From Myxococcales bacterium (GTDB lineage Bacteria > Myxococcota_A > Polyangia > Polyangiales > Houyiibacteriaceae): 42,907 bases of DNA. The notes beneath the pieces were generated by a model. That model was not told the origin of the DNA. It saw only the letters and a program-made list of their open reading frames with translations, and made no database searches. The DNA lies in the NCBI GenBank assembly GCA_029862185.1, contig JAOTXX010000031.1, forward strand, positions 1 through 42,907, given 5' to 3'. Below are positions 1 to 9,341 of this stretch, piece after piece. The translations under genes were made by a program, and so were the position numbers. Positions within the stretch are counted from its first letter, which is position 1; each line of letters begins with the position of its first letter.

Positions 1-1063
1 CCCTCGCCTGATCGACGACGTACGAGACCTGTCCACCCGTGTCCGCGTCGCGGCCGAGCTCGATGTCGGTCGCGCGAACCAGCCCGTGAATCGTCAGTGA
101 CAAGACGTAGAAAGAGTGCGCTCCGGCCGCGCTGATCGTGCCGGCGCTGGTGTCCGTCGCCCATTCCGTCAGGTGCCTCTCGTAGAGCGCAAAGTCGGTC
201 GTGGTGGCACCGCGGATACCGCAGAGGTCCGCTGCGAACGCGGCGGCACGGTCGAGGGTGACCTGATCCTCCCATTCCTGCAGGAGCCCAAGGCATACGA
301 CGGCGCTGAACGCGTCGCCCGCGCCCACCGTGTCGATCAGATTCCTCAACGGCGCGGCATGCGCCTGGAACGTGTCCTTGCCACCGGCGATCGAAAGCGC
401 ACCTTGCGATCCTCGCGTGATGATGACGCGGTCGATCGAGTGCTCGCGTGCAAGGCCGATCGCCGCATCGCGACAGTCCTCGAACGAGGCGGTGGGCTTC
501 GAGGTGAGCTCGCAGAGCTCGTCGTCGTTGAGCTTCACCCAGTTGCCGGTCGACAGGCACCATTGCACCTTGTCCTTGGTCCACCAGGGGTCGCGGAGGT
601 TGATGTCGACGAAGGAAGGCGCGTCGGTCTGAGCTCTGAGCTTGCGAAGCGTCGCCCAGCTTTCCTCGGAGCGAAGGGCGAGCGAGCCGTGGTAGAGGAG
701 CCCTGCCGGCTCTTCGAAGGCACTGCGGAGCGCGGGTTCAGCGCGGATGGAGTCCCAGGCTTGTCCGGGCGAGATCTCGAAGTGGTTTTGTCCGTCCACC
801 ACCGAGGCGGTCACCCGGCCGGTCGGGTGCTCGGAGTCGACCTGCACCCCCTGGATCATCAGGTCCCAGCTCGTCATTCGTTCGAGGATCTCCTCACCCT
901 CGGCGTCGTCACCAACCGCGCTAATCACCAGGGGATTCGAGTTGAACCCTCGCAAATGCCAGGCGACGTTGAATGGAGCGCCCCCCAGGACACGGCTGCC
1001 ATCCGCAAAATGATCGAACAGCACCTCTCCGAAGATGACAGGTCGTTTGTGGAATCGGTGCAC
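1..1063 (-). CDS. PfkB-type sugar kinase fused in frame to sucrose-phosphate synthase (C-terminus cut by window edge)
   Basis: The minus strand reads open from a GTG at 1063 to the window edge (354 codons). Residues 1-300 are a PfkB/ribokinase-family kinase: GEVLFDHF near the start, the substrate-site GGAPFNVAWHL, and DTVGAGDAF at 244-252 with the catalytic Asp at 250. Family members phosphorylate fructose or similar sugars with ATP. Without a stop, residues 316 onward read HSFYVLSLTIHGLVR and then GRDADTGGQ (337-345), the N-terminal F6P-binding loop of sucrose-phosphate synthase, a GT4 enzyme that joins UDP-glucose to fructose 6-phosphate. No ATG or GTG lies in frame between the kinase GAGD and the synthase, so one polypeptide is likely. 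The only alternative start is a TTG inside VLSL. The in-frame TGA is two codons before the chosen GTG, which fixes the start region. A phosphatase gene for the product is divergent next door. Confidence 0.85.
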   Translation of the reverse strand, partial: MHRFHKRPVIFGEVLFDHFADGSRVLGGAPFNVAWHLRGFNSNPLVISAVGDDAEGEEILERMTSWDLMIQGVQVDSEHPTGRVTASVVDGQNHFEISPGQAWDSIRAEPALRSAFEEPAGLLYHGSLALRSEESWATLRKLRAQTDAPSFVDINLRDPWWTKDKVQWCLSTGNWVKLNDDELCELTSKPTASFEDCRDAAIGLAREHSIDRVIITRGSQGALSIAGGKDTFQAHAAPLRNLIDTVGAGDAFSAVVCLGLLQEWEDQVTLDRAAAFAADLCGIRGATTTDFALYERHLTEWATDTSAGTISAAGAHSFYVLSLTIHGLVRATDIELGRDADTGGQVSYVVDQAR

Positions 1064-1110
1064 AGGCTCTCAGCTGAAGCTTTCCTGGGTGCAGGTGGGC
1101 TCAGTTCTCG

Positions 1111-1126
1111 CTAGGCTCACGCCTAG
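1111..1126. promoter_or_regulatory. Perfect 6-bp inverted repeat touching the spp start codon, containing its -10 hexamer
   Basis: CTAGGC (1111-1116), spacer TCAC, GCCTAG (1121-1126), directly followed by the ATG of the phosphatase gene. TAGGCT at 1112-1117 would be a -10 hexamer ending 9 nt before the ATG, so transcription would begin at or next to the start codon; no Shine-Dalgarno sequence is present. The palindrome lies in the 63-bp divergent gap and could be an operator for both sucrose genes. The function is inferred. Confidence 0.4.
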
Positions 1127-1933
1127 ATGAGCATAACACGGTCGCTGCTCGCGTCAGATTTGGATGGGACGCTGATTCCCCTCGAACGCGATCCTCAACG
1201 GTTACGCGAGGTCGCTGAGCTTGTACGCGCCGTCGGCGAGAGCGTCAACCTGATGTTGGCGTACGTCACGGGTCGGCATCTGTCGCTTGCGCGTGAAGGG
1301 ATCGCGGAGGTGGGCCTGCCCCCGCCTGACTGGTTCGTCTGCGACGTCGGGACGAGCGTCTTTCGAAAGACCGAGTCGGGCTTCGAGCCGGATGAGGGGT
1401 ACCGCGAGGCGATGAGGTCGGCGTTCGGCGGCCTGAGCGGCGCCGATGTCCGCGCCGCGATCGGCGCCGTCGAAGGGCTGACTCTGCAAGAGGACGAAAA
1501 GCAAGGCGAGTTCAAGGTCAGCTACTACACCCACGGCCGGCCCGAGCCCTACGTCGACTCCGTGCAAGCCAAGTTAGACGCGGCCAAAGCCCGGGTGAAC
1601 CTCGTCGCAAGCCATGATCCGGTCACCGATTGCGGGCTTCTCGACGTGCTTCCGTCGGGGATCGCGAAAGACTACGCCGTTGGCTACCTGCACGACCAGA
1701 GCGGCGTCGACGAGCAGCACTTGGTGTACGCAGGCGACTCGGGCAACGACCGCGCCGCGATGCTGGCTGGCTTTCGCGTCATCGTCGTCGGAAACGCCGA
1801 CGAAGAGCTCAAAAAGGATTTGGGCATCGAGGCTGTCGGCCAGGGAATCGCCGAGAAGATCTACTTCGCGGAGCATCCCTACGCGAAGGGGGTGCTGGAG
1901 GGTCTCCGACATTTTGGGTTTGTTCCGTCCTGA
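1127..1933 (+). CDS. Sucrose-phosphate phosphatase (HAD family, IIB type)
   Basis: 268 aa. It is predicted to remove phosphate from sucrose 6-phosphate, the final irreversible step of sucrose synthesis. HAD motif I is SDLDGTLIPL (first Asp is the nucleophile), motif II is around AYVTGRH, and motif IV is YAGDSGNDRAAML with the metal-binding aspartates. The cap region, including FVCDVGTSVF and KVSYY, follows the cyanobacterial/plant SPP pattern. The start is the first ATG, directly behind a palindrome and a TAGGCT hexamer, with no ribosome binding site. It is divergent from a kinase-synthase fusion whose product it would use, so a two-gene sucrose module is likely. Related HAD-IIB enzymes such as mannosyl-3-phosphoglycerate phosphatase are the main alternative, but the SPS neighbour argues for SPP. 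Confidence 0.85.
   Translation: MSITRSLLASDLDGTLIPLERDPQRLREVAELVRAVGESVNLMLAYVTGRHLSLAREGIAEVGLPPPDWFVCDVGTSVFRKTESGFEPDEGYREAMRSAFGGLSGADVRAAIGAVEGLTLQEDEKQGEFKVSYYTHGRPEPYVDSVQAKLDAAKARVNLVASHDPVTDCGLLDVLPSGIAKDYAVGYLHDQSGVDEQHLVYAGDSGNDRAAMLAGFRVIVVGNADEELKKDLGIEAVGQGIAEKIYFAEHPYAKGVLEGLRHFGFVPS
1130..1157 (-). promoter_or_regulatory. Candidate promoter of the kinase-synthase fusion
   Basis: On the minus strand, CTGACG (1152-1157), a 16-nt spacer and TATGCT (1130-1135). It would lie inside the 5' end of the divergent phosphatase gene and give a leader of about 60 nt before the GTG at 1063. The match is moderate only. Confidence 0.3.
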
Positions 1934-1935
1934 TT

Positions 1936-2045
1936 TCACGTCCCGCCCACCCCCACCTTTAATCCTCCCTGCGCGGCATTCGCTTCGCTCTGCCTTGCCG
2001 GCGCTTTGCGCCGTGCTTCGCCGCTCCGGCTCGCGCTGACGCTGT
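1936..2045 (+). repeat. Dispersed C-rich / G-quadruplex element, copy 1
   Basis: The core at 1943-1968 matches the cores at 26838-26863 (minus strand) and 42815-42840 at 24 of 26 positions. It starts 10 nt after the phosphatase stop and runs in the sense direction of that gene: CCGCCCACCCCCACC, then TTTAATCCTCC. The opposite strand has G-runs able to form a quadruplex. After the core, a segment with GCTCTGCCTTGCCGGCGC and a CGGCGC-TTT-GCGCCG hairpin (1999-2013) is shared with copy 3. It fills the gap between the convergent spp and polA genes and may end transcription. The function is inferred. Confidence 0.6.
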
Positions 2046-2049
2046 CCGC

Positions 2050-4737
2050 TCAGTGGGCCGCTCCCCAGTTCGCACCCCAGCCTGCCTCGACCGGTAGCGG
2101 CACCGAGAGGGGCACCGCGTTCTGCATCTGGTCGAGCACGAGCTGCTCGAGGTCTTTCCGCTCGTCGACCGGCGCTTCGAACACCAGCTCATCGTGCACC
2201 GTCAGCACCATCCGGCTTTGCAAGCGCCGTGTTTCTATCTCGCGCTGTATCTGCACCATCGCGACCTTCATGATGTCGGCGGCCGTGCCTTGAATGGGCG
2301 TGTTGCGCGCGATTCGCTCGGCCGCAGCGCGCAGGTTGTGGTTCTTGCTTCGGATGTCGGGGAGCGACCGGCGGCGGCCGAGGAGCGTCGTCACCAGGCC
2401 GTTGGCCCGCGCTTGTTCGACCACTTCGTCGAGGAACGACTTGACGCCCGCGTACTGATCGAAAAACGCGTCGATGTAGCGCTGCGCTTCGGCGCGCTCG
2501 ATCTTGAGGTTCCGCGCTAGGGCGAACTGGGTCTGGCCGTAGATGACGGCGAAGTTCACCGTTTTCGCCTCGCCGCGCATCTGCTTGGTGACTTCCTCGG
2601 GCTTGACGCCAAAGAGCGCGCAGGCGGTCTGCACATGGACGTCGTCCCCCCGCGAGAAGGCGTCGACCAAGGCTGGGTCATGGCTGAGGTGCGCGAGCAC
2701 CCGAAGCTCGATCTGCGAGTAGTCGGCGGAGAGCATCGACCAGCCTTCCTTCGGAACGAACGCGTCGCGCACCTTGCGGCCCATCGCGGTGCGGATCGGG
2801 ATGTTCTGCAGGTTCGGGTCGCTCGATGAGAGGCGGCCGGTGGCGGCAACCAGCTGGTTGTAACGGGTGTGAATGCGTCCGGTCTCCGCATTCACCTCCC
2901 GTGGTAAAGCGTCTAAATACGTGCTCTTGAGCTTCGAAACCGAGCGATACTCGAGAATTGCCTGAGGGAGCGGGTGCAGGAGCGAGAGGTCTTCGAGGAC
3001 CCCCTGGTCCGTCGAGCGGGCAGTCTTCGTCTTCTTGACGACCGGCAGCTCGAGCTCGTCGAAGAGGATGGTTTCGAGCTGCCGCGGGGAAGAGACATTG
3101 AAGTCGTGGCCGGCCAGCTCGGTGCACCGGGCGTGCAGGCGCTCGAGCTCCGTGTCCGCCGAGCTCGACAGATCTTCGAGGAGGCCGGTGTCGACCCGGA
3201 TTCCGGTCAGCTCCATCGTCGCCAACACACTGGCAAGCGGCAGCTCGACGTCGAAAAACAGCCGCTTGAACTCGCCCTCGTGCATGCGCGGGGTCAGGAG
3301 CTCGCTCAGGCGAAACGTATAGTCGGCGCGCTCGTTGGCGTATTGGGCCACGGCGTCCACTTCGACCTCGTCCCAGGTGAGCGCCTTTTTGCCCTTCCCT
3401 CTGACGGCGTCCTCTTCGCTGAGCTCGCGGTCCAGCTCTTGGCGCGCGACGTCTTCGAGCCGGTGTGCGTGTCGCCCGGGGTCGAGCAGATAGCTCGCCA
3501 ACGACGGGTCGAACCGAACTCCCCGAAGCGTGACCCCGCGCTGCGCCCAGAACACTTCCTCGCGTTTGGCCAGGGTCCGCTTAGGGATGAGCGAGTTCTC
3601 GAGCAGCGGGCCGAACACTGCCCTCGCATCGTCCATGTTCAGCTGATCGGGCGCGCCGATGTACCGATGGCCGAGCGGGATGTAGGCGCTGACCCCTTCC
3701 ACCCAGCTCACGGCGACCCCCACCAGCTCGGCTCGGATCGGATCGTCGATGTCCATGACCGAGTACATCGCAAAGCTTCCAACTTCGCGAATCGTCCCTG
3801 CAATCCGCACAAGGCCCTCCGCGGTCGTGATCGTTTCGTAGTGCCCTTTGATCGCAGGCGCCGGATCGAGCTGGGCGAGCAGGCGCGTCAGCTCGAGCTC
3901 GCTGAAAAGCGTTCTCAGCGCGGCGGTGTTCCCCCCGCCGTACGGGCGGGTCACCGCGTCCTTCTCGATCGGGACGTCGTGGCGCAAGGTCACGAGCTCG
4001 CGCGATGCCAGCGCCTTGTCCCGGTGCTCGTCGAGCTTCGCTTTGAGCGCTTTGCGCGTGATGCCCTCGAGGTTCTCGTAGATGCCGTCCAAGCTCCCGT
4101 ACTCTGCGAGGAGCTTGGCGGCGGTCTTCTGTCCCACCGACGGAACGCCCGGCACGTTGTCCGAGCTGTCGCCCATCAGCGCGAGCAGGTCGCGCACCTG
4201 CTGGGGCTCGACCCCGAGCTTTTCTCGGGTCTCTTCGACACCAAAGATTTTGTCTCGCATCGTGTCGTACATCACGACGTCGGGACCGACGAGTTGGAGG
4301 AGGTCCTTGTCCGCGCTCACGATGACGACGCCAAGCCCCTCGTCCCGCGCCTGCGTCACCAGGGTCGCGATGACATCATCGGCTTCGAACCCCGGCGCTT
4401 CGGTGGGCGACATCCCCCAGGCCTCCGCGATCTCGCGAACGCGAACCATCTGCTGTTCGAGATCGGGCGGCGCCGGAGGTCGATTGGCCTTGTAGTCCTC
4501 AAAGAGCTCTTTTCGAAACGACTTCCCCTTAGAGTCCATCGCGACGATGACGCCGTGCGGCTCGCGCTCCCGGAGCAGCTTGAGCAGCATGCTGGCGACC
4601 CCAGCGACCGCGTGGGTTGGCTCGCCTTTGCTGTTCGAAAGCGGCGGCAGGGCATGGTAGGCGCGGAAGACGTAGGAGCTGATGTCGATCACGTAGATCG
4701 TCTTGGGATCTCCCTTCTTCGGCAGCGCCCCGGGCAT
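2050..4737 (-). CDS. polA: DNA polymerase I with degenerate proofreading domain
   Basis: 895 aa, near full family length. It fills gaps after RNA-primer removal and in excision repair. Residues 1-290 are the 5' nuclease (IYVIDISSYVFRAYHALP, VIVAMD, then VSADKDLLQLV). Residues about 310-490 align with the 3'-5' exonuclease but lack its metal ligands: motif Exo I reads FAMYSVMDIDD in place of DTET, and Exo III reads YANERAD where E. coli has YxxxD. The polymerase domain is intact: motif A DYSQIELR (about 670), motif B RGEAKTVNFAVIYGQ (about 720-734) and motif C VHDELVFE (about 847-854). Proofreading is therefore probably absent, as in Taq polymerase. Upstream, TTGACC followed 17 nt later by GATGGT may be the promoter, very close to the ATG. 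Confidence 0.96.
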   Translation of the reverse strand: MPGALPKKGDPKTIYVIDISSYVFRAYHALPPLSNSKGEPTHAVAGVASMLLKLLREREPHGVIVAMDSKGKSFRKELFEDYKANRPPAPPDLEQQMVRVREIAEAWGMSPTEAPGFEADDVIATLVTQARDEGLGVVIVSADKDLLQLVGPDVVMYDTMRDKIFGVEETREKLGVEPQQVRDLLALMGDSSDNVPGVPSVGQKTAAKLLAEYGSLDGIYENLEGITRKALKAKLDEHRDKALASRELVTLRHDVPIEKDAVTRPYGGGNTAALRTLFSELELTRLLAQLDPAPAIKGHYETITTAEGLVRIAGTIREVGSFAMYSVMDIDDPIRAELVGVAVSWVEGVSAYIPLGHRYIGAPDQLNMDDARAVFGPLLENSLIPKRTLAKREEVFWAQRGVTLRGVRFDPSLASYLLDPGRHAHRLEDVARQELDRELSEEDAVRGKGKKALTWDEVEVDAVAQYANERADYTFRLSELLTPRMHEGEFKRLFFDVELPLASVLATMELTGIRVDTGLLEDLSSSADTELERLHARCTELAGHDFNVSSPRQLETILFDELELPVVKKTKTARSTDQGVLEDLSLLHPLPQAILEYRSVSKLKSTYLDALPREVNAETGRIHTRYNQLVAATGRLSSSDPNLQNIPIRTAMGRKVRDAFVPKEGWSMLSADYSQIELRVLAHLSHDPALVDAFSRGDDVHVQTACALFGVKPEEVTKQMRGEAKTVNFAVIYGQTQFALARNLKIERAEAQRYIDAFFDQYAGVKSFLDEVVEQARANGLVTTLLGRRRSLPDIRSKNHNLRAAAERIARNTPIQGTAADIMKVAMVQIQREIETRRLQSRMVLTVHDELVFEAPVDERKDLEQLVLDQMQNAVPLSVPLPVEAGWGANWGAAH

Positions 4738-4847
4738 GGCCCGCCACCATCCAACGCCCGAATCCAGAGGTCAAGGTGCGAAGCAGGTTGCGCGGCGGCT
4801 TTGACGCATGCTACGCGCCGAGCCGCAACCTCCGGGACCATTCACGC

Positions 4848-6427
<1,580 letters not shown>

Positions 6428-6431
<4 letters not shown>

Positions 6432-7213
6432 CTCCTACCCTCATGCGCTTGATACGCGGCGGTGCCCTACTCTTCCTTTCTTTGACCGGGGCCTGCACGA
6501 CCGACGTCGCGCCCTTGCAGCCCGCTCAGCGCCCACTGGTGGCCGCGGTGCCCAGGCTCGCCGTCATCCAAACGACGCGGTCCCCACGGCTCGATGGCTC
6601 GCTCGACGATCCGGCTTGGGCCGTCGCGAAGACCAGCCGCGCGTTCGTCGAAACTCGAAATGGAGGCGTCGCAGGCATTCAGGCTTCCGCGAAGCTCCTT
6701 TGGGATGCGCAGCACCTGTACGTAGGCGTCGACGTGAACGACGCATGGCTTCGCGCGAGCGATCGGAAGCGCGACGCACATCTGTGGAAACAAGACTGCG
6801 TCGAGCTGATGCTCGATCCCGATGGCGACGGAAAAGACTACTTCGAGATCCAAGTCTCGCCGCGCGGCGTCGTCTTCGACACCCGATATGATGCGCGACG
6901 CGTCCCAACGCCCTTCGGCCACCTCGATTGGGACAGCAAGATCCGCGTGGGCGTGTCGCCCCGCGGAGAGATTGACGATCGCGAGGCCGATACCGGATAC
7001 AGCGTCGAGATCGCGATCCCGTGGCAGGCGTTCAGTCTCGATAGCAAGCCCGTTCGATCGCCCGCGATCGGGGACCAATGGCGCGCAAATCTCTATGTCA
7101 TGGACCTTGGCGCGGAGCGGCAGCAGGCCGCCGCGTGGTCCGCCCTCGGAATTGGCGATTTCCATGTGCCATCACGATTCGGTATCCTGGCATTCGAGGG
7201 GCCAGCTGACTAG
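6428..7213 (+). CDS. Lipoprotein with CBM9-like carbohydrate-binding domain
   Basis: 261 aa. A signal peptide with lipobox LTGAC (Cys about residue 23) predicts a lipid-anchored envelope protein. Residues 45-255 resemble the CBM9-like (DOMON-type) beta-sandwich: SPRLDGSLDDPAWAVA, AKLLWDAQHLYVGVDVND, WKQDCVELMLDPDGDGKDYFEIQVSP and GYSVEIAIPW are typical of this family, which often binds sugars or haem-like ligands. The ligand cannot be told here. The ATG at 6428 overlaps the ffh stop by 4 bases; a second ATG (MRLIRGG) at 6443 also leaves a good signal peptide. Linkage to ffh is probably positional, not functional. Confidence 0.75.
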
Positions 7214-7243
7214 GGTTCCGCTCGGCGGGATGATCCCCACACG

Positions 7244-8920
7244 ATGCTCCGAACACGCCTCATCGCTGGTCGCACTTCGGGCTTGATCCTAAGCGCGGTC
7301 TTCGCGTCGATCATGATGCTGGCAAGCCAGGTCGAGGTCGTCCTCGAGCCTCTCCGTGTCGATCCGGCCCGCCCCGCACCGGTCACACTGCGCATTCCGA
7401 GCAGCTACCTGCCTCCGGAGCTGAGCCCGCATCATCGCGGGATGCCCGAGCCGCTCGTCATAAGCCGGGGCGAGGTGGTGAGCGACCCGGGGGCTCAGCG
7501 TCTGGTTCGGGCATTCGAAAGGGAACGCCGTCCGCCGGAGCAGCACACGCTACTGGGCGTTTGGATCGGTTATTTCCTGACCGCATACTTCTTTCTCGCC
7601 TACTTGCGCTTGTTCACCGGTGGCCGCGGCGGCTTGCTGCGCACCCAGTCGGGTCTCCTCGTATTGGTGGGAGCAACCTGCCTCACCGCCAAGCTGCTCC
7701 TCCTGTTCAGCGGTTTCTCTCCGTTTGTCTTGCCGTTGGCGACCGTGCCCCTGTGGGCAGCGCTTTACTTCAATCGGGCAACCGCGACCGCGTCAGGGCT
7801 GGTCATCTCGATCGTCTGCGCATCTTTCGTGAACTTTTCGATGCCGGTGGTCGTGGTGTACCTGGCAACCACGCTCGGCGTCGCGGTCTTCTTCCACGAT
7901 CGAAAGCACGCGACTCACGTGCTCGTCGCCGGCACGGCTGCGGGCCTGTTCGCGGCCCTTGTCTTGATCGTCGTCGCCATGTCGGCCGACAGCCCGATCG
8001 ACGTCATCGGAGACCTCGCCAAGCTCAACCAGTCGGCGCTGCTCTCGACCATCGCCGGGGGCATGATTTCCGGCGTCCTCGCGCTGGCGTTCCAGCGGGT
8101 CGCGACGGCGGCGCTCGGTGTCGTCACGCGAAACCGCCTCCAGGACCTCACCGACGTCGACCATCCTCTGTTGCGCAAGATGTCGCGCGAGGCTCCAGGG
8201 TCCTGGCAACACGCCCGCGCCATGGCCAACCTCGCCGAGGGTGCGGCGGCCGCGATTGGCGCCGATGCGTTGCTGACCCGGGTCGGCGCCTACTACCACG
8301 ACCTCGGGAAGACGATTCAGCCGAAGTATTACGTCGAGAACCTGGTTGCGGGCGAGCCTTCGCCGCATGGTGATCTCGAGCCCGAAGTGAGCGCCGACGC
8401 GATCATGGCTCACGTGGTGGAAGGCGCGCGCATCCTTCGCGAAGGCGGTATCCCCGAGCCCGTGGTCGAGTTTGCCTATACCCACCATGGCACGAGCGTG
8501 ATCGAGTACTTCTGGCACAAGTGCCTGGAAAACGGGAACCCGAAGGGCCTCTCCGATGGGGCGTTCAGGTACCCCGGCATGCGACCGCGGACCAAAGAGA
8601 CCGCCATCTTGATGCTGATCGATGCGATCGAAGCCGCCGCGCGCACCGTGGACGAACCCAGTCGCGAGAAGTTCGAGGCGATCGTGCAGCGGGTGATGAA
8701 CATCAAGCTACGGCAGGGGCAGCTCGATGTCTGCGGCCTGACGATGGAAGACCTTCGCGTGATTCAAAGCACGCTGATCGACACGCTGTGCAATGCCTAT
8801 CACAACCGCATCAAGTATCCGTGGCAGGACAAAGAAGACGATGGCGAAGCGCCACTGCCCGTGCCGGGCATCGCGACCGAGCAAGACGTGGCGCGCGAGC
8901 GAAGCCGTGAGTCGACCTAG
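7244..8920 (+). CDS. PgpH-like 7TM-HD receptor, probable cyclic-di-AMP phosphodiesterase
   Basis: 558 aa. An N-terminal helix (about 10-30) and a short extracytoplasmic segment are followed by about seven membrane helices (about 105-300) and a cytoplasmic HD domain. HD motif residues seen are H in SWQHARAM (about 321), YYHDLGK (about 350), MAHVVEGA (about 388), THHGT (about 412) and a conserved YPGMRPRTKETAILMLIDAIEAA stretch (in part). This arrangement is that of PgpH, which hydrolyses c-di-AMP. The extracytoplasmic part (about 75 aa) is much shorter than the Listeria PgpH sensor. A lipoprotein gene overlaps its 3' end. In many genomes ybeY follows pgpH; it does not here. Confidence 0.85.
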   Translation: MLRTRLIAGRTSGLILSAVFASIMMLASQVEVVLEPLRVDPARPAPVTLRIPSSYLPPELSPHHRGMPEPLVISRGEVVSDPGAQRLVRAFERERRPPEQHTLLGVWIGYFLTAYFFLAYLRLFTGGRGGLLRTQSGLLVLVGATCLTAKLLLLFSGFSPFVLPLATVPLWAALYFNRATATASGLVISIVCASFVNFSMPVVVVYLATTLGVAVFFHDRKHATHVLVAGTAAGLFAALVLIVVAMSADSPIDVIGDLAKLNQSALLSTIAGGMISGVLALAFQRVATAALGVVTRNRLQDLTDVDHPLLRKMSREAPGSWQHARAMANLAEGAAAAIGADALLTRVGAYYHDLGKTIQPKYYVENLVAGEPSPHGDLEPEVSADAIMAHVVEGARILREGGIPEPVVEFAYTHHGTSVIEYFWHKCLENGNPKGLSDGAFRYPGMRPRTKETAILMLIDAIEAAARTVDEPSREKFEAIVQRVMNIKLRQGQLDVCGLTMEDLRVIQSTLIDTLCNAYHNRIKYPWQDKEDDGEAPLPVPGIATEQDVARERSREST

Positions 8921-9341
8921 TAGGGGCGCCTGGCTCCTCGGCGCCCTGTGCCTGCTCGGCGGTTGCGACCAGCTGGGCAACCCGCCACCATTTGCCACCA
9001 AGGCGACCGAATGGACGGACGGCAACGGCGTTGTCGTCACGACCACTCGCTCCTTCCGTGACGAAAAGACCATCCGGCGGCTCGCAGCCGAGGGTTTCGA
9101 CGCGCTCGACTATGCCGATTCGTCGATCGGGCCGTCCCAAACTCTGACGCTCGTCTCAGTCGTTCCACGGAGCCTCCGGATGACCGGCCGCCCTCGCGTC
9201 ACGCTCGTGACGACCTTTCGGTTGCGCGGTGGCGCGCCCCTCACTCGACGGTGGTCCGCCCCCGCGTCTTCGCGCCGTTGGAGCGCCGCGTTCGCTATGC
9301 CCGAGCCTCCACAGGGCGCGGTTACGTCCGTGGTGCCATGA
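8907..9341 (+). CDS. Small lipoprotein of unknown function
   Basis: 144 aa from a GTG at 8907, in a different frame from the upstream receptor gene and overlapping its last 14 bases. The start gives a short signal peptide (MSRPSRGAWLLGALCLLGGC) with a lipobox ending in Cys20. The remaining 124 residues include EWTDGNGVVVTTTRSFRD and a Ser/Arg/Pro-rich tail; I do not recognise a domain. The long upstream extension of this frame lies inside the receptor gene and lacks a signal peptide, so it is rejected. The 3' end overlaps the convergent response-regulator gene by 20 bp. Overlap with the PgpH-like gene suggests co-translation. Confidence 0.6.
   Translation: MSRPSRGAWLLGALCLLGGCDQLGNPPPFATKATEWTDGNGVVVTTTRSFRDEKTIRRLAAEGFDALDYADSSIGPSQTLTLVSVVPRSLRMTGRPRVTLVTTFRLRGGAPLTRRWSAPASSRRWSAAFAMPEPPQGAVTSVVP

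Noticed and set aside
116-1114. 332-aa plus-strand frame
   Set aside because: It is the shadow of the minus-strand kinase-synthase fusion, which has clear PfkB and SPS motifs.
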